Shown piece by piece: positions 1-10,406 of a DNA stretch of 64,000 nucleotides. Numbering within the stretch: position 1 is the first letter of the stretch; each line of letters begins with the position of its first letter. The position numbers were made by a program, and so were the translations under genes. A model generated the notes under the pieces. That model made no database searches, was not told the DNA's origin, and saw only the letters and a program-made list of their open reading frames with translations. The DNA is taken from positions 11,516,640 through 11,580,639 of the forward strand of contig NC_030850.1 in NCBI RefSeq assembly GCF_000208745.1. The letters run 5' to 3'. The stretch is from Theobroma cacao. Taxonomy: Eukaryota; Streptophyta; Magnoliopsida; Malvales; Malvaceae.

Positions 1-236
1 GTTGCTGACCCGACTATGTGCGAGTAGGAGTGCACATAAGCCGTTGCTGACCCAGCTATGTGTGAGTGGGAGTGCACATAAGCCGTTGCTGACCCGGCTA
101 TGTGCGAGTAAGAGTGCACATAAACCATTGCTGACCCGGCTATGTGTGAGTGGGAGTGCACATAAGCCGTTGCTGACCCGGCTATATGCGCCTAAGCCGT
201 TGCTGACCCGACTATATGCGCATAAGCCGTTGCATA
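1..236 (+). repeat. 42-bp minisatellite inside the LTR
   Basis: Four consecutive 42-bp units begin at 1, 43, 85 and 127. Each starts gttgctgaccc and ends gtgcacataagcc. Two shortened 30-bp units follow at 169 and 199, and a partial unit starts at 229. Units differ by a few substitutions (gactatgtgc/ggctatgtgt). Two diverged units of the same family occur at about 59376-59460 in the second LTR copy, so the array expanded or contracted after the LTRs diverged. Confidence 0.92.
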
Positions 237-1128
237 TGAGATGATGATGATGGGATGGTGTGCATGATGATGATGATGGGATGGTGTGCATGTTGATGAT
301 GGGTATATAGCTGTAAATGCAAATATGTAAGCATTTGTTTTGTTGGAATTTGGAAGTTTACATGTGTTACATGTTGCTATTGTTATTTTAGCAGGATAAC
401 TTGTTTTAAGGGAAAAATGAGACTTTTTCCTTGATGTTCTGGTTCTCGCTGCAGCGAGAATGAAGTTCGCTACAGCGAGAAACTTTCTATCCATTTTGCT
501 AACTTGTGGGTTTTTGCCATATATCCCATTTCTTTGGTACCCTAGTTGAGCATGGATTTTTGTAAAGTGATTTACTCATGTGGGGTTTACATGAGGGGTT
601 TAAAGGAGCTAAAACAATTGCATGGTTTTGAGAAAATGAATGCATCATGATTTCGATAAACATTCCTTATGGTATGCTTGTTCCCATCTTGTTCACTCAC
701 TGAGTATTGTACTCACGTTTTATAAAAATTCATGTTTTCAGATCAGGTGACTATTGGACCCTAGATCGAGGAGTCCCCGTAGTGCATCTCCTGGGTATGT
801 GTCTGACATTCGATAGTAATCTTTTTTATTGTAAATGTCTCCGCTGGAAATCATAGGTCCTTTTGTAGTGTGAATACAATCTAACAATGTGAATATGTGT
901 ATGCAGTGTAAATTGCTAAATACATGACTAGTATAGTGCATGTATATTATTATCGATAATGCCATTGTGTTTTGGCTATGTTCACACCCGGGAAAAAGTG
1001 TGTGTGTGTGTATGTATGATATGATAAATTTGTTAAGCAAAGGTAAATGGATAGGCTTGCTTGGGCTTAGTGAGTTATGCTCATTGAGCTCATGCGCCGG
1101 TCATGGCCCGGGAAATTGGGTCGTGAGA
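1..1128 (+). mobile_element. 3' part of a gypsy-type LTR, cut by the window edge
   Basis: This stretch aligns by eye, in the same order, with the 3' half of the complete solo LTR at 58152-60708. Both have a tandem block built on 'ctatgtgcgagtgggagtgcaca', then clusters of ctgcag palindromes, then a 'cattccttat..tgcttgttccc' block, and a terminal 'catggccc..gggtcgtga' stretch. The right end, near 1128, is placed by matching the gtgaca terminus of the other copy; here it reads gtgaga. The left end lies outside the window, so I cannot tell whether this is a solo LTR or part of a longer element. No coding capacity is visible. Confidence 0.7.
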
Positions 1129-2580
1129 CCTTTTGATTGGGAATCGTAAAGGAGTTAGTAATTCTTATCTACATGACTAAATCACTTTTCATGCAAAAGT
1201 GAATGACTTGGCATGTTCAAAAAGTCTTATACATATAGATGTATACAAACCATTGAACATAAAATACTATGGCAAACGTTCTTAATTCATTAAGTTTACA
1301 TAAGACTAAATTGAGATTTTGTCTTGTATACTTAAAGAAATATAATTTGAATACTTGAAATGTTCAGAGAATTCAAATATGAGATCATATGAGCTATATA
1401 GTATGAAGTACTCTTATTAAGATATGATCTTAGTGAAGATTACCCTTACTTATTAATTAATCATTCAAAAGATAAATGGAGATTCATGTGAAATGGAGCT
1501 TTCTTATGAATAGAACATAGAGATATTTGTTCAAAGAAGAAAACAAATTCTTATAGTGATATAGTGATATGATTTGGTCCATATCTCTCCAATATATATG
1601 TAGCTAATTATATTATTCCAAACCAATACAATTCCAAACATACATTGAGATGTATGTATGTAACATCATGGAATATTCAAAAGAGTTGGAACATTACTCT
1701 CACATAGGATCTTTGATTTAATGGGAGCATGATGACACTAAGAAAGGAGTTTCTTTAGTATTACATGGTTACATTGGAATCTAACTCTTAAGATTTTGCA
1801 TAGAGATACATAATCAAATATATGAGAACTCTATAGATTTAGTAGGATATATTGGAGATGTATTATTCATATGAAATAAATCTACTAAATATGTTTTTCC
1901 TTGAAGTTACACACTTTGTTCTATTAAAAGGGATCCAAAGGGTTGGATTTAATAAAATGTACAAGTATTCTTATCTCATACACATGAGGAGGTTAGTAGT
2001 AGTGAATACAATTTTTTAGTGATACAATTACATGGGATGAAATGTGTATACAAAGAAAGTGCCAAAATTTAAAAAATAGCAGATGGCACAATGAAAAGTG
2101 ACAAATGCATATGATGCATGCAGCATAGTCTAGTTGGAATGGTTCCAAAGAAAAAAAAAGGACTATGTATATGTATATAATCAAAGTCATTTACAACTTA
2201 TTAAAGGCTCAAATAGGAAGATATTTAAATTATTAGCTCATGAAACTAATATAGCAATCTAAAATTGTAAATGTAACAATGAAGCCATACTAAGAGAACT
2301 CGGGTCTCATTGGATCTAGATATAGTAATATGACATGATGTGATGCATGGAAATCACAAAGATAGATAAAAGCAATTAACCACATTGAAGGGCACGAGCG
2401 AGTCTACATGGGACACGATTGCTAGATGGATTGGATCCATATATGATGAGGTAGCAATTAGCTTTGTGCTAGTGGGAGATGTTGGGATGAGCCTTGTAGC
2501 CAATTCAGATTGGATAAGACTTGGTTTAAATAATGCAACAATATCATTCATGTTAAATGATTAGAGGTTTTCCTTCATCA
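1129..2580. other. Unassigned AT-rich non-coding DNA
   Basis: No open frame longer than about 65 codons and no recognised protein similarity. The text between the LTR end (about 1128) and the repeat copy starting near 2580 has the composition of decayed retrotransposon DNA, but I could not match it to anything else in the window. Confidence 0.5.
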
Positions 2581-4018
2581 ATAAAATATTAATTATAATG
2601 GATTATAAGTCTAATTATATGAAGTCCATGAGATTATTATGCCTTGCAAGGGAACTATAATAAGTTGTAGTTATGAGATCCTTATGTATCAAAGCGTAAT
2701 CTCTAAATGTTTATGGTCATGTATCATTGAGACTAGACATCAATGATGCCCAGAGACTTATACATTCTATGTTTCTTACTTGGAAAGTCAGTAATCGATC
2801 TCATCGGTTGAAATATAAAGATACTTAGAACTAAAATGTAGGTGCTTGCTCAGAACAGCAAGTACACTAAAATGACCCGCTATAAGAAGTTCATTTTGTA
2901 ATACACTTAAGTGTTTATGCAATACTTCTCATGTGTCAATTGTGTAAATACTCCCTAGACTTGAAACATAAGGTTGTCTTATGTGTTGAATGATAGGCTT
3001 TGATTTCATCCTTACGGGTGCTTAATCAAAGATGCCAAAACAAGATGCTTTTGGGTACAGTATGAAGCATGTGAAGGCAAATGAGTGGTTAAGATAAAAA
3101 TCATCACCTTAAGTGTTTTTAGAGAACATATCCTATCAGTTCTTAGTTGACATTAGCTTATAGAAGTCTTTGGCCAAGGCGACTTAGAGATTATGAAAAG
3201 AGTTTCATAAGTCTCTATAAAGCTAACGATTTAATTGCGAGAACGAATATGAAGGTCAATAAGAGTAGACACTACACCATTCACTTATAATCTTTGGGAT
3301 ATATGATGAGAGAATGAATTATATTGATAAACTGTACACTGAAAGATTGTCAAAGAATCATTTGCCTCTTCTAACAATTAGGTGGCCATGATGCATTGCT
3401 AAATGTCAATCTTGATCTATAGAATTGAATTAATTAATTAATATTACAATTTAATTCCATTACCAACTTGTTAATAACGTAATAGGTCACAAACAAAAGT
3501 TGTACTATGAATTAAATTGGAAATGTGATGATTTAAGTTGGACTTAAATCATACTCTATGTCTTAACTTCTAAGGACTTAATTAAAATAGTTTAATTAAG
3601 TGTAAGGTCAATATTATAAATAGTTATAATATTAGAACCTTAATTGCAAACATGACAAAAGGAAATTAATTTGATTTTAATTTCCAATGGCTAAATTGAA
3701 AGGGTTTAATTAAGTGATTGGGCCAATATTATAATAGTTATAATATTGGGCCCTTAGTTGCAATTATGGGAATTGTTTAACCTAGGTATAAATATGACCT
3801 TTAACTACTTTTCACATATGACTATGAAAACCTAGCTGTCAAAAACAACCAAAAATTTTCTAGACACCTGTTGTGGTTGAGAGAAAAATCTTTTAATGAA
3901 TTTCTTTAGAGTGATATGGACTATAGTGTGTGTGAAGAAAAAGACAATTGTTATGCACTCTGTTAAGACAGAGAGTAGTTAAAAGCTCTTACCTTATTGA
4001 AGGTTCAAGTGCAATTAT

Positions 4019-4026
4019 GTGGATAC
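4019..4026 (+). repeat. Left 8-bp target-site duplication (GTGGATAC) of the hAT element
   Basis: Identical to 9129-9136 on the other side of the element. Eight base pairs is the diagnostic duplication length for hAT transposases. Confidence 0.93.
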
Positions 4027-5563
4027 TAGGGCTGTGCAATCGGTTAGTTCAGTTAATTCGGTTACTGGATATCTAATAACCAAACTCTTATACAAAACTA
4101 ACCGAAACTGAACTAAAGTAAATAAATAACCGAATTAATCGAAACCGAACTAATTCGGTTAGTTCAGTTCGGTTACTGAAAATCAAATTTAATAATTTTT
4201 TTGGTTTGTATACAAAAACCGAACTTAATAAATAATTTGATGTACTATTGCAAGGGCTCCATAACTTAATAAACTGAACTTAAAAAATGACAGGGGCTTC
4301 CATTCAACAGAGATATACTTCACCAAGAGTCCTGTTACTACAAAATCCATACACAAAATGTATATTAACAATTATCTTTCACATGCACAGAAGCAATGGC
4401 AGGAAATCTCATGGCATAAAATAGCCCAACTGCATGACCATGTTGGCGATACCTTGACAATGTAGGCATGTAGTAATATAAACTTTAATAGGGCAAAATT
4501 TCTATGTTCTGCACTGAAAAACATATCAATGTTAAATGCCAAGAAAATAACATGCTAAATTTCAAAAATGTCTAAACATCTAACTCAAGCATATAAAACC
4601 ATAGATAAAAACAAGATGCCTAGAAAACAACAATCACTGTCAGACACTAGATTTAGAAACATCACAATTCACAACTGGCACAAAACACCCACATATGGCA
4701 AGCAAGTGCCAGCATCGTATATTAACTTCTAATACAGAAATAACAAAATATCTATACATTAACTTCCAAAGAATAAGACACAAATAGAAATGAAAAGACA
4801 GGATGATCCCATGTTTCTTTTAGTTCTTTTGAAACTTTTCCACATATGCTTGCAATAGAATAGGTAATGTAATGGGTCAACAAATTATGCATAAAATGAA
4901 GTAGCCTAGATTAAATTAATAATAACATTCCAAAAAGAAATTTTCTATCAAATTCAACCATTGAGATGACACAAGACATTACTAACAAAAATACATACTA
5001 GCAAAAATAGACATTACTAACATTAGCACTAGAAGCACTCATTTCCATAAGTAAGAACCAATATATTCTCCAGTAGCACCCCCATCTTTTCTTCTGAGTG
5101 TCACAAAAAATTTTAAATAAATGAATGTCACAACCTTGTCCAATTAACAAAAGTATACGAAAAAAAGAAATCTAAGTAATAGAGCTGAAGTGATTAATTA
5201 TTATTATCTAGAATTCGTACTAATTATTAATGCACTGTAATTTTTTGTAGTCTTCATATTCATTAATTGTATTTAAAAAGAAGTTTGCCAAAAGGAAAAA
5301 TGAAAACTAAACAAATTATTATCAATAAAGACTAAACTTTGTCAAAAATAAGATAATATAAAATTGTTAATTTGATAAATATTTAAGAGTATATTTATCA
5401 AGTACTAAACATTACTTGATTACCTTAAAGATTATTAAGTACATTGTCCACTGCAATCTTTGACAACTCTACAATACATAAACAAGAAAGTAAGAAATAA
5501 AGCAATTACATATTAACAATTGAAACAACAAAAATAAAATGATTATATAAATAAAATACTTAC

Positions 5564-7667
5564 CTTCATCAACTTTCTCAAGCTCTGCCAAATCATTCTC
5601 AGTGTCATGAAGATAATAAGAAGGTCCACGTAGCTAATCTTGAGCACAAATAAGGGCTTGCACCATCTTAGGCATTAAAGAACTCCTATATGCATCAAAC
5701 ACACGACCACCAGTGCTAAAAGCTTATTTCGAAGCAACTGTGGATGGAGGAATCGCTAATACATCACAAGCTAGTAGGGCAAGAGTAGGATACCTATGAC
5801 TATTGAGTTTTCACCAAATAAGAACATCAAAGTCATCACTATCGATTGCATCAAGCTCATTTAAACTCAAATACTTCTCCAATTTTGATTTATCCTCTTC
5901 CCTACCAATTGCAATCTTATATCTTTTAAATTCATTCAGAAGAGCAAAACTAGCACTGGAGTCAATATCATCATCCACTTCAGAAATTTGGCTCACTTGG
6001 GATTAGCTATTGTCACCAACTTTCTCAAGAAGAGGTTGTACATTTTTTTTGTATTCAACAAGCAACTCTTCCATTGTTTTTTTCAAACTTACACAAATCG
6101 GTGAAGCCTGCTCATTCGAATACATTTTCCTCAGACAAAACTCCACAAATACAAGTTTCTTCCTTGGATCAAGAATAAAGGCAACATAAAGCAGTTTATT
6201 CATTTTTTCTATATTTCCCTAATACTTGTCAAATTTCTCTTGCATTTTCTTTGCCATTGTTTACAACTCAACATCAGCATGTCTTTGTCTATCTCTCAAA
6301 ATGCAATAAATACCACAAATATCATCAAAAAAAGTATTAATAGTGTCATAAGAAGTACTTGAAACTTTTACTATGAGCGTGTAAAAATGTTTCAAGAAAA
6401 GATTCAACCTCTTAACATTTTCCCAATCCTCATGTTCAAGTATCCTATCTCCCATCAACAAATCAGTTCTATACTGAGAATCGGCTTCCTCAAATAAAGT
6501 AAAGGCTTCTTCAAACTTTTGAGCTTTTTCTAACATCAAGTAAGTGAAATTCCATCGAGTACTAACATCCAAACACAACAAATTTTTTGATTGAATATTT
6601 GCAGACTCAACACATTCTTTGAACTTTGCTAACCTAGGAGGTGACTGTCTCACGTATTTAACTGCCTCTCTAATACAAGCAATTGAATCATTCATTTCCT
6701 TCAATCCATCAATGACAATGAGATTAATGATATGTGCAATGCATCTCATATATAGAAATTTGCTTTCTAAAAAGCTATTTCCTGTTAAATTCAATTTTTT
6801 CTTCAAATGTGCTATTGCAACATCATTGGAACTAGCATTATCAACAGTAATAGTGAAAACCTTACTAATCCCCCAATCACATAAACATTTATCAATCATT
6901 TTCCAAATGGCCTTACCTTTGTGACTATAAATGGGACAAAAGTTTAAAATTCTTTTATGTAATTTCCAATCATTGTCTATAAAGTGAGCAGTAAGACACA
7001 AATAATTCTCTCTTTGAATTGATGTCCATATGTCTGTAATCAAAGAAACTCTAAAAGAAGATGTTCTCAATATATGCTTGAAATGGTTCTTTCCATCAAC
7101 AAAAAGGTTAAAGCAATCTTTAGCAACAGTCCATCGTGATGGCACAATAAATCTAGGATATGAAGTTTCTACAAATTCCTTAAATCCTTCCCCTTCTACA
7201 AATATGAAAGGCAACTCATCTCTGATGATCATCTTAGCTAGAGACTTTCTAATGGCTTCTTGACTAAATTTCCAAGTTCCTATTGACTCATCCCCCGATT
7301 GAAAAGCTAACTCAGTTTGAGAAGAATCATTAGTAGAACTAGGAAACTTTTTGCAAGAATTCATGTGATTCTTCAATGAAGTTGTGCCATTATATTTAGA
7401 ATTAGTAGAAAGTACCCTATCACAATAATTACATCTAGCTTTTTGTTCACCTTGATCATTGATGAATCTGGTGAAGTGTTTCCAAACTTCAGACCTCAGT
7501 GGAAGTGTTTTTCGTTTTTTAGAATTGACAGCATCACTTTCATTAGTGGAGATTATAGTTTGTTGTGTAGTTTGTGTTAGTGACGATGACGACATGCCAA
7601 TAGGAGGAACAGGCTGCGTAGCAACATCACTAGGAGTAGGAGCTGGATTATCGCTTTCACTTGCCAT
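5564..7667 (-). pseudogene. hAT transposase (BED zinc finger / hAT dimerisation), six in-frame stops
   Basis: An open frame of 468 codons starts at ATG 7665-7667, the first methionine of the frame. After a Ser/Thr-rich leader, a BED finger occupies roughly residues 58-110 (CxxC in 'CNYC', then HMNSC). The RNase H-like core follows (SLITDIWTS, FTITVDNASSN, RCIAHIINL, DVSTRWNFTYLML). The same frame continues without frameshift through stops at 6258, 6219, 6003, 5811, 5724 and 5634, and still encodes a hAT C-terminal dimerisation signature (RYPTLALLACDVLAIP, AFSTGGRVFDAYRSSL). Three stops (6219, 5811, 5634) stand where the family normally has Trp (inference from the motif). The exon ends in a good donor, gaag|gtaagt (reverse of 5558-5567), so a short last exon is likely. 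RICESLEEPER-like in type, inactive. Confidence 0.9.
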
Positions 7668-8554
7668 TTAAATCTTTAACCTATCACTCAAAAAGAATTA
7701 ATTAATTAGCAAATATGTTATTTAAGAATGAAAAATCTATTAAAGAATCTATCATTAATAGCACATATTAAAAATACATGAGCAAATATAAGCATTTAAT
7801 ATATGTGCCACTATTTTGGTTAATAGAATTAGATAATATCAATTTTGAAAGTTGGCAAGAGGAATCAATTTCATATCTTAAACATGCTCAACAAGCCAGC
7901 CTGATTTGTCTCATTCTATTATCTACAAAAGCTAGCTCACTCAAAAGATTCATCTTAATTATCTCTGGATTATTCATATTCCATAATTTCAAGTCACATT
8001 TATGAATAATAAATTTTTGTATTTACTGAGTGGACAAATCAAGCTTGAGAGGTTGTTCTGGTTTCACAACATTTCCTAAAATTTTATGAGTGAGATTAGA
8101 TTTCCAATGATTGCTCTCAAATTTCGTGTAGTAGTATAAAAAGAAAAATCAATTTCATCTTGTTTACTTTTAATTACAAAGCTTTAATTGGAAAAGTCAT
8201 ATGGTTCCACACAAAGGAGTAAAGAAGATTCTACCAATTTTGTAAGACAAATTGGTTACTAAGATGCATTGTTTTCCTAGCATGTTCAAAACTTGGTCGG
8301 TAATGGTGGTTGAAACTCAAAGTTAGGTACAAGTAAGTAAACCAAAAGCTCATGTATGTCAAGCAATGAACCAACGCACTCTCATATCTAATCGAAACCT
8401 AAACATTTTTCAATACAAGTGGCTTTTAAAACTGAAAGCAGAAGATAATCGAGGCCCATAGCTAGCTTAAATTAAATGAACAGTATTTGTAGAAACCCAA
8501 AAAAACTTACCAATAACTTGATGTGGGAAAGCCCAAAAAGGTGAAGCAAGAATG

Positions 8555-8895
8555 GTAGTGACTGGCAGCGGCAGAAGTAAAAACCAGAAAGGGTGAGACC
8601 GTGAAAGTGGAGATGGCAGTGACCGGCAATTAACAGAAGTAGAAACCAAAAAGGGTGAGACTGTGAGACGATGAAAGTGGAGATGGAAGACTGAAAGTCA
8701 AGGGACGGCAATGATCGACAGTTGACTGAAGAAAAAATCAGAAAGGGTGAGACCGTGAGAGTGGAGATGGAAGTTAGGGGACAGGTGGACGGCAGTGACC
8801 GACAGTCTGCAGAAGCAGAAACTAAAAAGGGTGAGACCATGAGAGTGGAGAATCTGGAGATGAAAGGTAGGGGACGGTAGTGATGGGCAGTAGGC
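8555..8895 (+). repeat. Imperfect tandem block upstream of the hAT transposase
   Basis: Four copies of a block containing 'agaaaccaaaaagggtgaga', followed by 'gtgagagtggagatgg', sit at about 8579, 8644, 8734 and 8817, spaced 65-90 bp and separated by 'cggcagtgaccg'-like text. They lie between the transposase ATG (7667) and the right terminus, so they may belong to the promoter/5' leader or the internal subterminal region. The minus-strand frames across the block are repeat-derived. Confidence 0.7.
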
Positions 8896-9128
8896 ACTAG
8901 GTAGAAACCAAAGGCCAAAAGAATTTGGTATTCAGGTTTAGGAATTTTTTAAGGAAAATTTCCAAAATACCCTTTTTGGGTTCGGTTAGCAATTTCTTTA
9001 ATCGAAACCGAATCGAAATAATTTTATTAACCAAATTAACCAAACTAAATTAACCAAAAAATTGAACTAACCGAACTCAGTTCAGTTCGATTCTGTTATT
9101 TGATTCGATTCTATTTTGCTCACCCCTA

Positions 9129-9136
9129 GTGGATAC
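9129..9136 (+). repeat. Right 8-bp target-site duplication (GTGGATAC) of the hAT element
   Basis: Identical to 4019-4026. Removing the element and one duplicate rejoins repeat copy A so that it lines up with uninterrupted copy B. Confidence 0.93.
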
Positions 9137-9404
9137 CGTTGGATGTCAAACACTTGGGTCGCTTGGGTTCTTCCTCCCTACACGAGCTTGAGTAAAAATA
9201 AGAGTAGTGTCGTATCTTCTCTTAATCAAGAGGATTTGCCATCGTGATTACGACATCACTTGGCTAGGTGATATTTTGTTTCCTTTTCTTAAATTTTGTT
9301 TGTATTTCAACCACCAAGGTGTTCCATGGGTGGTGGCATGGCTTGGTATGTTTAAATTTTTATTTTGCCCTACATGTGATAATTGTTATCTTTAAGTTTC
9401 ATGC

Positions 9405-10406
9405 CATTCCAGCAGAAAAGAAAAACACTAAGAGTGAGAATGAAAATGAAAAAGACATGGCAATGCTAGTTAGGAAATTTAGTAGGACATGAAGACAAAT
9501 TTTAAAGCTAGGAAACCTATAAGAAGAGATGTACCTAAAAGTAAAATATATAAAAAACCACTTGATATGTTTTGATTGTAAAAGGCCTAGTCACAAAAAA
9601 TATAAATGTCTCAACAATAACTTTAGGAATAGTCCATGAAGAAAAGGATGATAACAACTTGAAGTGATAGTGATAACTCTCAAGATAAGGAAGATAATGA
9701 AGTTGCAAACCTATGTCTCATGGCACTTGATGATTACAAAACCTAAGAAGGATAACCATATCTTTAGCCTTCACATTTCAATGGTGAAAACTTTCATGCT
9801 TGGAGATAAAGAATGGGACATTTTATAATTTCAAATGATTATCAAACATGAAAGCAAGTTGAAGATGGTTCATACAAAATAAAGAAAGACATGACAAATT
9901 GAAATTCATATGATCTTGATTTGATTGAAATCAATGCCAAAGCCATGCATATCTTTTTAGTGCTTTTGAATAAAGTTAATACAATCAAGTTCAAAATTAT
10001 GGAAATGCTAAGAAGATATGGGACAAGCTAAAAGAGCTATGGGCAACCATTTGAAAGAGAACTAGAAGAAGATGATTTCTTGGATGAAAGTTCATCAAGT
10101 GAAGATGAAGAGAATCTCAAATTTCAAACTTCAAGACCAAACTATGAGGTAAGCTCTTCTTCTCATGAACCACATATTCTTACGGATAGTGAATTGACAA
10201 ATATGTTTGAAGACTTAACTTTCACATATCAAGATCTACGTTTAAGTCAAAAGGAGAAAATTTCAAATCTTAGACTTGAAAATGAATCATTTATGAAAGA
10301 AAACAATCAATTGAAAATTAATGTTGAAATACTCTTAAGAAATTACGATCAATTAGAAAAAGAATATAGGAAATTGAAAAACATTGTCAAAAGAAAGGAA
10401 ATATAA
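9405..10406 (+). pseudogene. Copia gag remnants, rearranged
   Basis: Three gag-like pieces are strung together. At 9405-9750 is a gag C-terminal part with the conserved 'DMAMLVRKF' block and a zinc knuckle CxxCx4Hx4C (CFDC..H..C, 9568-9609), ending in an acidic 'EVANLCLMALDD' tail. At about 9765-10080 is an N-terminal UBN2-type gag part ('DYQT', 'EINAKAMHILF', 'KIWDKLKELW') with stops and frameshifts. At 10080-10406 is an open 108-codon stretch, acidic then coiled-coil (LRLENESFMKENNQL), like the segment after the knuckle in SIRE/Tork-type copia elements. The order C-terminal, N-terminal, spacer means the element was rearranged, not only mutated. Confidence 0.75.

Larger units (their letters stand above)
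4027..9128 (-). mobile_element. hAT-superfamily DNA transposon, 5102 bp, with 8-bp TSD
   Basis: The left end reads TAGGGCTGTGCA. The right end, reverse-complemented, reads TAGGGGTGAGCA, a 10 of 12 match typical of plant hAT termini. The element is bounded by a perfect 8-bp target-site duplication, GTGGATAC, at 4019-4026 and 9129-9136. Both subterminal zones (about 4038-4220 and 8975-9110) are packed with aaccgaac/gttcggtt words in both orientations, the usual subterminal transposase-binding architecture of hATs. Inside lies one minus-strand transposase gene with six premature stops. The ends and duplication are well preserved but the enzyme is broken, so movement now would need transposase in trans. 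Confidence 0.93.
2580..9415 (+). mobile_element. Non-coding repeat copy A (about 1.7 kb), split by a hAT insertion
   Basis: 2580-4018 plus 9137-9415 together align with the reverse complement of 14631-16310. Shared anchors in order include tatgccttgcaa, atgcaatacttct, gtgtaaatac, tagttgacat/ct, a stretch around ttaattaattaat, then (after the hAT) caaacattt/caaacactt and 'tttgtatt..caaccaaggtg'. No protein is encoded. The repeat could be an LTR or a non-autonomous retroelement body; termini compatible with TG..CA were seen but no target duplication could be proved. The hAT element occupies 4027-9128 and is flanked by an 8-bp duplication of repeat sequence. Confidence 0.65.

Noticed and set aside
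2..244. 80-codon plus-strand frame with repeated 'SAHKPLLTRLC'
   Set aside because: Translation of the 42-bp minisatellite in the LTR.
8472..8918. 148-codon minus-strand frame
   Set aside because: Spans the imperfect tandem block of the hAT element; product is repeat-derived with no domain.
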